From SIG607 sp045655165 (GTDB lineage: Bacteria; Bacillota; Clostridia; Oscillospirales; Acutalibacteraceae), in assembly GCA_045655165.1 (NCBI GenBank), contig JAZOOT010000043.1:1-30435 (forward strand): DNA of 30,435 nucleotides, given 5' to 3'. The notes beneath the pieces were generated by a model. That model did no database searches. It was not told where the DNA came from and worked only from the letters and a program-made list of their open reading frames with translations. A program made the position numbers and the translations under genes. Positions 6,907-14,302 of the stretch are shown piece after piece. Numbering within the stretch: the first letter of the stretch is position 1; every line of letters starts with the position of its first letter.

Positions 6907-7758
6907 ATGAAAACTAATGTTTTAAACACAAATTTAAACGGCAAGGTTGCCGTTGTAACAGGCGCAGGCGGTGTTTTGTGCAGTTATTTTGCAAAGGTTT
7001 TGGCACGTGCAGGTGCAAAGGTTGCTTTGCTTGATTTAAACGAAGAAGCCGCAAATGCTTATGCAGAAGAAATTATAAAAGAGGGCGGTATTGCCAAAGC
7101 ATTTGCTTGTAACGTGCTTGATAAAGAAATTTGCGAAAATGTAGCAAAAGAAGTAGAAAAAGAATTTGGCCCTTGCGATATTCTTATTAACGGTGCAGGT
7201 GGTAACAGTCCCAAAGCCACAACCGACAAAGAATATTTCCAGATTGGCGATATTGATGCTGACACAAAAAGTTTCTTTGATTTAGACAGCGCAGGCGTTG
7301 GCTTTGTCTTTAACCTTAACTTCCTTGGAACCTTAATTCCTACACAGGCATTTGCAAAACAAATGGTGGGAAGAAGTGGCTGTAACATTTTAAACATTTC
7401 TTCAATGAACGCATATACACCGCTTACCAAAATTCCTGCATATTCGGGCGCAAAGGCGGCAATTTCAAACTTTACACAGTGGTTGGCTGTTCATTTTTCA
7501 AAGGTTGGGATTAGGGTTAATGCTATTGCTCCCGGTTTCTTTTCAACCAAACAAAATGCAAAACTTTTGTTTAATGAAGACGGCACACCAACAGCTCGTA
7601 CAGGCAAAATTCTTGCCGCAACACCAATGGGACGTTTTGGCGAAAGCGAAGAACTTGAGGGCGGACTTCTTTTCTTAATTAACAACGAAGCTGCAGGTTT
7701 TATTACAGGCGTTGTGCTTCCCATTGACGGCGGTTTTTCGGCATATTCTGGGGTTTAA
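6907..7758 (+). CDS. uxuB: SDR-type D-mannonate oxidoreductase (fructuronate reductase)
   Basis: This 283-residue short-chain dehydrogenase has a nucleotide-binding TGAGGVLC (18-25), NGAGG (95-99), serines S165/S166 in NISSM, and the Y179-x3-K183 catalytic pair in YSGAK. In Bacillus-type hexuronate pathways an SDR protein (YjmF/UxuB) replaces the unrelated long-chain UxuB of E. coli and interconverts D-fructuronate and D-mannonate with NAD(P)H. Direct linkage to uxuA supports this reading over a generic SDR. The third glycine of TGxxxGxG is Cys25, which may be a family trait. AGGAG lies just before the ATG. No convincing terminator follows. Confidence 0.88.
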   Translation: MKTNVLNTNLNGKVAVVTGAGGVLCSYFAKVLARAGAKVALLDLNEEAANAYAEEIIKEGGIAKAFACNVLDKEICENVAKEVEKEFGPCDILINGAGGNSPKATTDKEYFQIGDIDADTKSFFDLDSAGVGFVFNLNFLGTLIPTQAFAKQMVGRSGCNILNISSMNAYTPLTKIPAYSGAKAAISNFTQWLAVHFSKVGIRVNAIAPGFFSTKQNAKLLFNEDGTPTARTGKILAATPMGRFGESEELEGGLLFLINNEAAGFITGVVLPIDGGFSAYSGV

Positions 7759-7932
7759 TGTTCTATTATGGGTTTTTAACAAAATAAATACCGCAGAATA
7801 TACTGTACTGTATGTTTGCGGACAAAATATAGCCAAAAACATAAAAGAAAAATGAAAAATTATATTGATTTTTTTTGTAAAAAATAGTAAAATATTGTAT
7901 GTTTATAATATTAAAGTTTAGGATTGTGTTTT
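7759..7932. other. Gap with imperfect hairpin, no gene
   Basis: This 174-bp AT-rich gap contains CCGCA (7791-7795) and TGCGG (7817-7821) flanking an imperfectly paired interior. No T tract follows on the plus strand. A TATAAT at 7904-7909 could be the -10 of the next gene, but I see no -35 at normal spacing. Confidence 0.4.
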
Positions 7933-8520
7933 ATGGCAAAGAAGTTGATTTTGGTCACATCTCCGCCCGCTTGCGGAAAGACCTTTATTTCACAAATGAT
8001 TTCAAAAAATTTAGACCAGGTTGTTTACCTTGATAAAGATAATCTTGTTCCGCTTTCTAATGTTGTTTTTGATGTTGCGGGGGAAGAACGAAACCGCAGT
8101 TCTGCTTTCTTTGAAGAGAAAATCAGAAACGTTGAATATGAAGTTATAATGGATATTGCTTTGTCTGCTCTAACGTATGCAGATAGGGTGCTTATAAACG
8201 CCCCGTTTACAAGGGAAGTAAGAAACCCCGAATATATGCGCAACCTTAAAAAGTTACTTGCTCAGTATAAAGCAAAACTTGTGGTTGTTTGGGTTGATAC
8301 CAAACTTGAAGTTTGCAAAAAACGTATGATTGAGCGCAACTCCCCGCGTGATACTTGGAAACTTGCTAACTGGGATGAATATATTGCTACAAGGGATTTT
8401 TCAATTCCCGAATGTTTAAACAGCACAGCAACGGTAGATGAACTTATTATCTTCAAAAACTCTTCTTCCGAAGAATACGAAGAATCAATGAAAAAAATCA
8501 TACCGCAACTTATGGATTAA
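7933..8520 (+). CDS. P-loop kinase-like ATP-binding protein of unknown substrate
   Basis: The protein has 195 residues from the ATG at 7933, with AGGA 9 nt upstream. An in-frame TTG at 7924 is too close to that site. A Walker A-like PPACGKT sits at about residues 10-16, in the place of the GPPGSGKT loop of small-molecule kinases but without its first glycine. A DKD segment and an RMIERNSPRDTWK lid-like Arg-rich segment resemble gluconate/shikimate kinase and zeta-toxin folds (AAA_33-like). It lies behind the uxu genes, but the AT-rich gap and possible own promoter make a pathway link uncertain. I do not assign a substrate. A strong terminator follows directly. Confidence 0.75.
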   Translation: MAKKLILVTSPPACGKTFISQMISKNLDQVVYLDKDNLVPLSNVVFDVAGEERNRSSAFFEEKIRNVEYEVIMDIALSALTYADRVLINAPFTREVRNPEYMRNLKKLLAQYKAKLVVVWVDTKLEVCKKRMIERNSPRDTWKLANWDEYIATRDFSIPECLNSTATVDELIIFKNSSSEEYEESMKKIIPQLMD

Positions 8521-8523
8521 AAA

Positions 8524-8550
8524 AACTGACCAAGAATTCCTTGGTCAGTT
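8524..8550. terminator. Bidirectional terminator between convergent genes
   Basis: AACTGACCAAG (8524-8534) and its complement (8540-8550) form an 11-bp stem with a 5-nt loop. T6 follows on the plus strand and T5 on the minus strand, so it can stop both the P-loop gene and the five-gene minus operon. Confidence 0.92.
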
Positions 8551-8556
8551 TTTTGT

Positions 8557-9498
8557 TTAGTTAAATGCTGCAACTTCGGGGTCGGCAGGGGATGTGTGCG
8601 CAACCGAAATTGGCGTTAGCACAGGTCCTGGGGTTTGGTAAGCAGCGTGTTTTTTTATTTCAATTTTAGCGGTAAGCATTATCCATGATTGGTGTTTTAG
8701 CGTGTGGGCTTTGTCATAGTCGCAAATAAGACCCGAATAAGAAATATCATCAACACAGCAGGTCATAATGTGACGTCCTGCCACAAAACTGTTTTTTGGT
8801 AACATTCCGCCCACCGCAATTACCGCCTTAAACTTAACGGTTTTGCCGTTGTATTTTGGCATATCTTCAACAAGGTCGCGGTAAAAATATGCAAAATCAC
8901 GGTCCTTAATTTCAATAATGTCGGCGTTAATATCGTAAGGAAGCGGGTCGGGAATTTCATCGTATTCAATAGATTTATCATTGTGTTCATAGGTTATTTG
9001 CGCCACACGGCTTACACCGCGCACAATTTTGTGCAGTTCCATTTGGTCAATTGGCGGGTCAAAACGGTTAAAAATAATCATTTCACAGGTTTGCAGTTTG
9101 TCAACTACAAGTGAACGCATATTGGCGTTGTAATTTACAAAGGTTTCGGCGTTGGCAAAACAAAATTCCTGCGCAATAACCATTTCTTTTGGCATTGCGG
9201 TATAAAAACTGTTTAACTGCCACATTCCGTTGTATTCAACAATAACGCGTTTAATTTTGTGCTTTTTGCAAAGGCATGATAACAGTTCTTTTGTTAAATT
9301 GCTTTCTTCTTCAACCGTTTCTATAATAACGTTTTTATCGGCAAAACGGGAAGTATCGTATTCGCTAAAACCTTCTTCGCAAACAAGTAAAAGGGTGTTG
9401 CCGTTTTCTTTAAAACGCGGGTCTTCAAAGGTTTCTTGTATAAATGTTGTTTTTCCCGATTCTAAAAAACCGGTAAAAAGGTAAACAGGAATGTTCAT
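8557..9498 (-). CDS. COG0523-like G3E GTPase fused to a YcgQ/TIGR03943-like C-terminal domain
   Basis: In this 313-residue protein, residues 1-190 form a CobW/COG0523-like P-loop domain: GFLESGKTT (10-18), EYNGMW in the place of the EPSG region, and NRFD (144-147) as the G4 motif. The CxCC metal motif of true COG0523 metallochaperones is absent. Residues about 200-313 resemble the soluble C-terminal part of YcgQ (TIGR03943/DUF1980): YNGKTVKFKA, a conserved RHIMTCCVDD with C247-C248, and a closing proline-rich strand. YcgQ-type genes often accompany zinc-responsive YcgR permeases, so a role in metal handling or cofactor delivery is inferred. It starts 3 bp after the upstream COG0523 gene; its GGAG site is built from that gene's last codons. 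Last gene of the operon. Confidence 0.8.
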   Translation of the reverse strand: MNIPVYLFTGFLESGKTTFIQETFEDPRFKENGNTLLLVCEEGFSEYDTSRFADKNVIIETVEEESNLTKELLSCLCKKHKIKRVIVEYNGMWQLNSFYTAMPKEMVIAQEFCFANAETFVNYNANMRSLVVDKLQTCEMIIFNRFDPPIDQMELHKIVRGVSRVAQITYEHNDKSIEYDEIPDPLPYDINADIIEIKDRDFAYFYRDLVEDMPKYNGKTVKFKAVIAVGGMLPKNSFVAGRHIMTCCVDDISYSGLICDYDKAHTLKHQSWIMLTAKIEIKKHAAYQTPGPVLTPISVAHTSPADPEVAAFN

Positions 9499-9501
9499 AT
9501 T

Positions 9502-10557
9502 TTAGACTCCAAAAAGGGAATATATTTCTTGCTCATTAAGGTTTGACCCAATAACACAAATTTTACCGTTTGTTGCGCTTTTGCCACTGCGAATATCAAT
9601 TTCGGCGGGTACATAGTCAAAGTGAATAAATCCACCGTCTTTGTCTGCAACAATTCCTTTACAACGAAGTATTGTGCCAAAGGAAGAATCGGTATCAAAT
9701 GCATTTAAAATTTCTTTTAATTCATCTTTTGTAAAGGGCTTCGCGGTTTCTTTGCCAATACTTGCAAACACTTCATCGGCATGGTGGTGGCAACCGCAGT
9801 CACAGTCTTCGCCGTGCTCGTCGTGGTGTTCGTGGCAACCGCGGTCGCAATCCTCATCGTGTTTATGATGATGTTCGTGACAGCCACAGTTACAGTCTTC
9901 ATCATGGTGATGGTGGTGATGGTGCGTTTCGTGCTTTAACTCCATCAATTCTTTTTCTAATGTGTTACCGCTTTCCATTGCGCTAACAATTTCTTTGCCG
10001 CTTAATTCTTTCCAATCGGTTGTAATAACCGATGCAAAACTGTTTTTAGCGCGAATAAGTTCAACAACATTATCAATTTTTTCGTGGCTTAAATTGCTTG
10101 TTCTGCTTAAAATAATGCAGTTGGCGTTTTCAATTTGGTTGTTATAAAATTCGCCAAAGTTTTTCATGTAAACCTTTGCCTTTTGCACATCAACAACGGT
10201 GGTAAAACTGTTTAAAACGGCATTTTCAAGGTTTGCTTCTTTAACCGCTTTTATAACATCGCTTAATTTACCTACACCCGATGGCTCTATAATAATACGC
10301 TCTGGGGAATAGGTTTTTATAACCTGTAAAAGCGCCTTACTAAAGTCACCTACCAAACTGCAACAAATACAACCCGAATTCATTTCGGTAATGTTAACAC
10401 CGGCTTCTTTTAAAAATCCGCCGTCAATACCAATTTCGCCAAATTCGTTTTCAATAATAACAATTTGCTCTTTGTAAAATGCTTCTTTAACAAGTTTTTT
10501 AATAAGTGTGGTTTTACCGGCACCCAAAAAACCCGAAAAAATATCAATCTTTGTCAT
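9502..10557 (-). CDS. COG0523 (CobW/ZNG1-type) metallochaperone GTPase with His/Cys-rich repeat
   Basis: The protein has 351 residues from the ATG at 10557; an in-frame GTG at 10566 adds three residues. Motifs numbered from the GTG: P-loop GFLGAGKTT (12-20), GCICC (65-69, the CxCC metal site) and EPSG (94-97). SRTSN (154-158) stands in for the usual NKxD G4 motif. Residues 211-266 are a low-complexity metal-binding insert: seven His in a row, then three 15-residue repeats. The family loads Zn, Co or other metals into client enzymes using GTP. The gene overlaps trmO by 14 bp and is followed after 3 bp by a second related GTPase. The metal and client cannot be read here; zinc is the usual guess. 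Confidence 0.9.
   Translation of the reverse strand: MTKIDIFSGFLGAGKTTLIKKLVKEAFYKEQIVIIENEFGEIGIDGGFLKEAGVNITEMNSGCICCSLVGDFSKALLQVIKTYSPERIIIEPSGVGKLSDVIKAVKEANLENAVLNSFTTVVDVQKAKVYMKNFGEFYNNQIENANCIILSRTSNLSHEKIDNVVELIRAKNSFASVITTDWKELSGKEIVSAMESGNTLEKELMELKHETHHHHHHHDEDCNCGCHEHHHKHDEDCDRGCHEHHDEHGEDCDCGCHHHADEVFASIGKETAKPFTKDELKEILNAFDTDSSFGTILRCKGIVADKDGGFIHFDYVPAEIDIRSGKSATNGKICVIGSNLNEQEIYSLFGV
9769..9924 (-). repeat. Poly-His run plus three 45-bp coding repeats (metal-binding)
   Basis: This segment encodes H7 (residues 215-221) followed by DEDCNCGCHEHHHKH, DEDCDRGCHEHHDEH and GEDCDCGCHHHADEV. The units share an EDC-x2-GCH core at a period of 15 residues. The middle unit has Arg where the other two have Cys, so that unit has two cysteines instead of three. 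Confidence 0.92.
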
Positions 10558-11230
10558 TCTGTTCACTCTTTTCTATTATGTTGGTTACAGTAAGCGTGTT
10601 TTCGTTTACCGTAAATTTTACTGTGTATTTATTAAAATCAAAAGCATAAATTCGCTCACTGTCGTTTTGGTAAGACGGCCTTGGGTCGTAACTTAAAACA
10701 CCAATAAGCTCTTCTAAAACATTGTTTTCAACATTTTTAAAATCTTTATTAAAAACAACTTCAACCCGTTTTTCATCTGCTGTTTCGGTAAAACCGCCAA
10801 CCGCGTCTTTTATGCAGTCGGAATATGGCAAATATGGCTTAATATCGTAAATCGGTGTTCCGTCAAGCAAATCGGCGCCTGAAACAGTTATTATGGGGGC
10901 GTTTTTGCAGTTTAAATCAATTTTTTCTAATTTTACGCAAGAAAGCCCAATGGGGTTTGGCCTAAAGGGTGAGCGCGTTGCAAAAACACCCATTCGTTTG
11001 TTTCCGCCAAGCCGCGGTGGCCGCACAGTTGGTGAAAAGTTTTCGCGTTTGCTTTTTGAAAATTCCCAAATTAGCCAAATGTGTGAAAAGTCACTAAGTC
11101 CGCGAAGTGCTTCGGGGTTTCTGTACTCTTTTTCAAAAACAATGGTAGACTTTAAGTTTGATAACCCGCTTTGGCGTGGAATTGCAAATTTTTCTTTAAA
11201 ATTATTGTGTATTACGGCAATTTTTTTCAT
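10544..11230 (-). CDS. trmO: tRNA (N6-threonylcarbamoyladenosine37-N6)-methyltransferase TrmO
   Basis: The 228-residue protein has the TrmO/YaeB/TsaA hallmarks: FAIPRQSG (15-22), RPPRLGGN (70-77), FATRSPFRPNPIGLS (83-97) and DGTPIYDIKPYLPYSD (123-138). The family methylates t6A37 in certain tRNAs with S-adenosylmethionine. The C-terminal region (about 165-220) is the usual accessory domain. The gene lies 10 bp after maf, and its last codons overlap the start of the COG0523 gene, which suggests translational coupling. The link to metal chaperones may be just operon packing. Confidence 0.94.
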   Translation of the reverse strand: MKKIAVIHNNFKEKFAIPRQSGLSNLKSTIVFEKEYRNPEALRGLSDFSHIWLIWEFSKSKRENFSPTVRPPRLGGNKRMGVFATRSPFRPNPIGLSCVKLEKIDLNCKNAPIITVSGADLLDGTPIYDIKPYLPYSDCIKDAVGGFTETADEKRVEVVFNKDFKNVENNVLEELIGVLSYDPRPSYQNDSERIYAFDFNKYTVKFTVNENTLTVTNIIEKSEQNDKD

Positions 11231-11240
11231 AACTTCACCG

Positions 11241-11804
11241 CTAAATCATTCTTTTAAAAATTTCCAAATGGCGTTTAAGCGGGGCAACGGGAAGCCCAAC
11301 AATATTGTTGTAGTCGCCGTTTATTTCTTTAACAAGCAAACAACCCTTGCCTTGAATGCCATATGCGCCTGCCTTGTCAAACGGCTCTTTTGTTTCTATA
11401 TACGCTTTAATTTCTTCATCTTCTAAAGAAAAAAATGTAACGCTTGAAGTTACCGAAAAACTGTAACTTTTTTCACCGTAACATAAACAACAACCCGTAA
11501 TAACTTCGTGTGTTTTGCCCGATAACATTTTTAACATTTTAAATGCTTCGTTTTCGTCTTTGGGTTTGCCCAAAATTATACCGTCAATAATAACAACGGT
11601 ATCGGCACCCAAAACAATAGCATCGGGGTATAAACCGCTTACATTTTTTGCCTTTTTGCAGGCAAAAAATTCGGCAGAGTTTTCGGGGTATATTCCGTTT
11701 GGTAAAATCTCTTCAGCGTTTGATGGAACTATAACGGCGTTTTCATCGATAAGTTTAATAAGTTCGCGTCTTCTTGGCGAAGCCGATGCCAAAATAAATT
11801 TCAT
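11241..11804 (-). CDS. maf: Maf/YhdE-family nucleoside triphosphate pyrophosphatase
   Basis: The 187-residue protein begins FILASASPRRREL, the classic Maf substrate loop (SxSPRR at 7-12). It has GADTVV with the catalytic Asp (66-71), GKPKDENEAFKML, LSGKTHEV and the C-terminal DKAGAYGIQG...YNNIVGLP. Maf proteins hydrolyse modified or canonical NTPs such as dTTP/UTP to the monophosphate and prevent misincorporation. Length is normal. It starts 4 bp after the glycosyltransferase stop codon and is followed by trmO after 10 bp. Confidence 0.95.
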   Translation of the reverse strand: MKFILASASPRRRELIKLIDENAVIVPSNAEEILPNGIYPENSAEFFACKKAKNVSGLYPDAIVLGADTVVIIDGIILGKPKDENEAFKMLKMLSGKTHEVITGCCLCYGEKSYSFSVTSSVTFFSLEDEEIKAYIETKEPFDKAGAYGIQGKGCLLVKEINGDYNNIVGLPVAPLKRHLEIFKRMI

Positions 11805-11808
11805 AAAA

Positions 11809-13131
11809 TCACTCTTTTATATCTTCAATAGTAGTTTTGCTTTTGTGGGGAATAGGTTTCCATTCAACCTTTAAAAACATTGCCAATACCAATGTAATAC
11901 GGCCAATAATATTAAACCAAGGCCACATAAAAATATACCAAATGCGCTTAAAAAAGCCAATTTTTTGCAGTTCTTTGCGTTCCATAAACAAAACATAAAT
12001 TGCCATTATTGTTTCTTTTAAATAATCAATAATAAAATCGTAAATTAAGAACAAAAAAAGCAAAAGAATGGTAAAAAGGGCATTGTTTTGCGGTGTTTGT
12101 AATTTAAAAATACCAAAAACAGTTTTTTGAAGCGTTGCACCGCTATACAAGGTGTAATAAAATAATCCGCTAATAAAAACAGTAATTTTAACAAAAAACT
12201 TTAAAATGGGGGTGGGGGTAATTTGGGAAAGCATATCATAACAAGCAAAACGGCGTTGTTTAAATATGCCAACAAACAGCCCTGCCGCTGACTCTAAAAA
12301 CGCAAGAATGTGGCCTTTAGACCAACGAAGACGTTGCCGTAAAGCAATTTTTAAACTTGTGGGTTGTTCATCGTAAAACTTTGCGGCTTCGCAGTAAGAA
12401 ATATTGTAACCGTTTTTTACTGCATCGGCAGAAAATGCGCGGTCTTCGGTAAAAGAAGTGTACTTCCAACCGCTTTTAACAAGTTCACTCGCAAATAAAA
12501 AGCCGGTGCCTTGAAGGTTTGTTGCAAGGCGGAATATTGACCTTGGCCTGTGGTTTACAAGGCAACATTTAAGCCAATGAATTGCATAACTTGCGGCAAT
12601 CCAACCGTCTTTAAAGTTTTTGGTGCCTCTGTAAGAAGTAATAATTTTTTCGCCCGAATCAAACGCTTCGTTCATTCGGCTAATGTAATCACTGCTTAAA
12701 AGGTTGTCGGCATCAAAGACAAAAAAGCCATCAAAACTTTGTGTGCCAAAATCCCTTTCAATGCACTGGAATAAGTATTTAAGCGCAAAACCTTTTGTGC
12801 GGTTTTTATTATCACTTCGCTTATAGCAAATTGCACCGTTTTTTTCGGCAACAAGCGCGGTGTTATCGGTGCAGTTGTCGGCAACAACAAAAACGGTAAC
12901 AAGGTTTTTATCGTAATCTTGCTTGTTTATACTGTCTATTAAATTACCAATAACATCTTCTTCGTTCCTTGCGGCAATAACCACAGCGTATTTGTGCTTG
13001 TTTTGGGTGCTTTTGAATTTTCTGGTGGTAAAAAAGCCCACAACCTTGTAAAAATGTTTATAAAACAAAAGCACAGCCAAAGCGGTACTAATAACCTTTG
13101 CCACAAGTGTAATTATTTCATAAAAGTTCAA
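11809..13131 (-). CDS. Membrane-bound family 2 glycosyltransferase
   Basis: This 440-residue processive-type GT2 has an N-terminal membrane helix (about 7-27), a GT-A catalytic domain and several C-terminal membrane helices. Key motifs are VVIAARNEED (nucleotide-binding start), DAD at 140-142, TED at 228-230 and QRLRW at 266-270, as in BcsA/NodC/IcaA-like enzymes. It probably transfers a sugar from a UDP- or GDP-sugar on the cytoplasmic face to a surface glycan or lipid. The product is unknown and no polysaccharide cluster surrounds it. The start is TTG, 9 nt after AGGA. It is first in the maf-trmO-GTPase operon, behind a consensus promoter. Confidence 0.87.
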   Translation of the reverse strand: MNFYEIITLVAKVISTALAVLLFYKHFYKVVGFFTTRKFKSTQNKHKYAVVIAARNEEDVIGNLIDSINKQDYDKNLVTVFVVADNCTDNTALVAEKNGAICYKRSDNKNRTKGFALKYLFQCIERDFGTQSFDGFFVFDADNLLSSDYISRMNEAFDSGEKIITSYRGTKNFKDGWIAASYAIHWLKCCLVNHRPRSIFRLATNLQGTGFLFASELVKSGWKYTSFTEDRAFSADAVKNGYNISYCEAAKFYDEQPTSLKIALRQRLRWSKGHILAFLESAAGLFVGIFKQRRFACYDMLSQITPTPILKFFVKITVFISGLFYYTLYSGATLQKTVFGIFKLQTPQNNALFTILLLFLFLIYDFIIDYLKETIMAIYVLFMERKELQKIGFFKRIWYIFMWPWFNIIGRITLVLAMFLKVEWKPIPHKSKTTIEDIKE

Positions 13132-13171
13132 ATTTTTGTATCCTCACTTAAATTTGAAAAAATATATAAAT

Positions 13172-13200
13172 ATTATATCATATTATTACCATCTTGTCAA
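13172..13200 (-). promoter_or_regulatory. Consensus promoter of the GT2-maf-trmO-GTPase operon
   Basis: On the minus strand TTGACA (13195-13200) and TATAAT (13172-13177) are separated by 17 bp, both perfect consensus. The -35 hexamer overlaps the -35 of the divergent promoter by five bases. Confidence 0.85.
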
Positions 13201-13222
13201 AACAGGTTGATTATTGTATAAT
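13194..13222 (+). promoter_or_regulatory. Promoter of the DUF5662-greA-GT51 operon, sharing its -35
   Basis: TTGTCA (13194-13199) and TATAAT (13217-13222) are 17 bp apart. The near-palindromic TTGTCAA at 13194-13200 serves as -35 in both directions, so two polymerases cannot occupy both promoters at once. Confidence 0.82.
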
Positions 13223-13251
13223 AAATTAAAATAAAATAAAAGGTTGAAAAA

Positions 13252-13788
13252 ATGAAGTTATTTAAACATTTTAATACAATAACGCGCCACCGCCACCAAG
13301 TAATAAAACATTGTTTTAAAGCTGGTATTGGTTTTCAGGGTCTTTTGCACGACCTTTCAAAGTACAGCCCTGTTGAATTTATAACCGGTGTAAAAAATTA
13401 CCAAGGCAACCGAAGCCCCAACGAATACGAACGCGAAACCAAGGGCTATTCATACGCTTGGCTTCACCACAAGGGCAGAAACCGCCACCATTTTGAATAT
13501 TGGACCGATTATAACCCAATAGAAAGGCGGATACAGCCAATAAAAATGCCCCTTAAATATGTTGCCGAAATGTTTTGCGACAGGGTTGCGGCAAGTAAAA
13601 TTTACAAGGGAAAAAACTATACAAATTCAAGCGCATTAGAGTATTTTATAAACGGTAAATCTAACCGCTTTATAAACAAAGAAACAAGTGATTTTCTTGA
13701 AAAACTGCTTATAATGTTAAGTGAAAAGGGCGAAAAAGAAACATTCCGCTATTTAAAACAAAAGGTTAAAGAAAAAAAGGAATATTAA
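13252..13788 (+). CDS. DUF5662 family protein
   Basis: This 178-residue soluble protein is rich in His and aromatic residues. It has HDLSKYSPVEF (about 33-43), then WLHHKGRNRHHFEYWTDY (about 70-87) and MFCDRVAAS. The HD and HH clusters suggest a metal-binding helical protein reminiscent of HD-type hydrolases, but no enzyme activity is known to me. I assign DUF5662 by resemblance. The AAAAGG-type site before the ATG is acceptable. It is first in a rightward operon, 6 bp before greA. Confidence 0.72.
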   Translation: MKLFKHFNTITRHRHQVIKHCFKAGIGFQGLLHDLSKYSPVEFITGVKNYQGNRSPNEYERETKGYSYAWLHHKGRNRHHFEYWTDYNPIERRIQPIKMPLKYVAEMFCDRVAASKIYKGKNYTNSSALEYFINGKSNRFINKETSDFLEKLLIMLSEKGEKETFRYLKQKVKEKKEY

Positions 13789-13794
13789 GTTTTT

Positions 13795-14298
13795 ATGTAT
13801 AACGAACTTACAAAAGTTGATATTGAACAAATGCAAAAAGAACTCGATTGGCGAATTGGTGTGTTAAGACCAAAAATATTAGACGAGGTTAAGTTTGCAC
13901 GAAGCCACGGGGACTTAAGCGAAAATTTTGAATACAAAGCCGCAAAGCAGGAACGCGGAAAAAACGAAAGCCGAATAAGGTTTTTAAAAAATATGATTAA
14001 AACCGCCGTTATTGTTGAAGATATTTCAGCCGAAAACGAAGTTGGTTTGTTTGATACCGTTACATTTTTAATTGAAGAAGACGGCGAAGAAGAAACTGTA
14101 AAAATTGCCACAACAATGCGCCAAGACCCGCTTGTAAATATTATAAGCAAGGAATCTCCCATAGGCAAAGCCATTTTTGGCAAAAAAACAGGGGAGAGGG
14201 TGCTTGTTGAACTAAACAAAAACGATGGATATTACATTGTAATTAAAAAAATAGAAAAAGGAAACGATGATGCTTCAATGAAGCTTAGGGCATATTAA
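13795..14298 (+). CDS. greA: GreA/GreB family transcription elongation factor
   Basis: The 167-residue protein has the N-terminal coiled-coil hairpin with the acidic tip (ARSHGDLSENFEYKAAKQE, about 35-53). The C-terminal FKBP-like domain contains SPIGKAIFGKKTGERV (about 121-136). Gre factors enter the secondary channel of RNA polymerase and stimulate cleavage of backtracked transcripts. The first 25 residues are somewhat unlike housekeeping GreA, so this could be a GreA paralogue. It is 6 bp after the DUF5662 gene and 4 bp before the transglycosylase. Confidence 0.92.
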   Translation: MYNELTKVDIEQMQKELDWRIGVLRPKILDEVKFARSHGDLSENFEYKAAKQERGKNESRIRFLKNMIKTAVIVEDISAENEVGLFDTVTFLIEEDGEEETVKIATTMRQDPLVNIISKESPIGKAIFGKKTGERVLVELNKNDGYYIVIKKIEKGNDDASMKLRAY

Positions 14299-14302
14299 AA
14301 TT

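Noticed and set aside
6958..6981. Cys25 in the uxuB glycine motif as a disabling mutation
   Set aside because: The rest of the active site is intact and I believe Cys at this place is common in this SDR subgroup, so it is not evidence of a broken gene.
7791..7821. Hairpin after uxuB as an intrinsic terminator
   Set aside because: The interior pairing is poor and no T tract follows on the plus strand.
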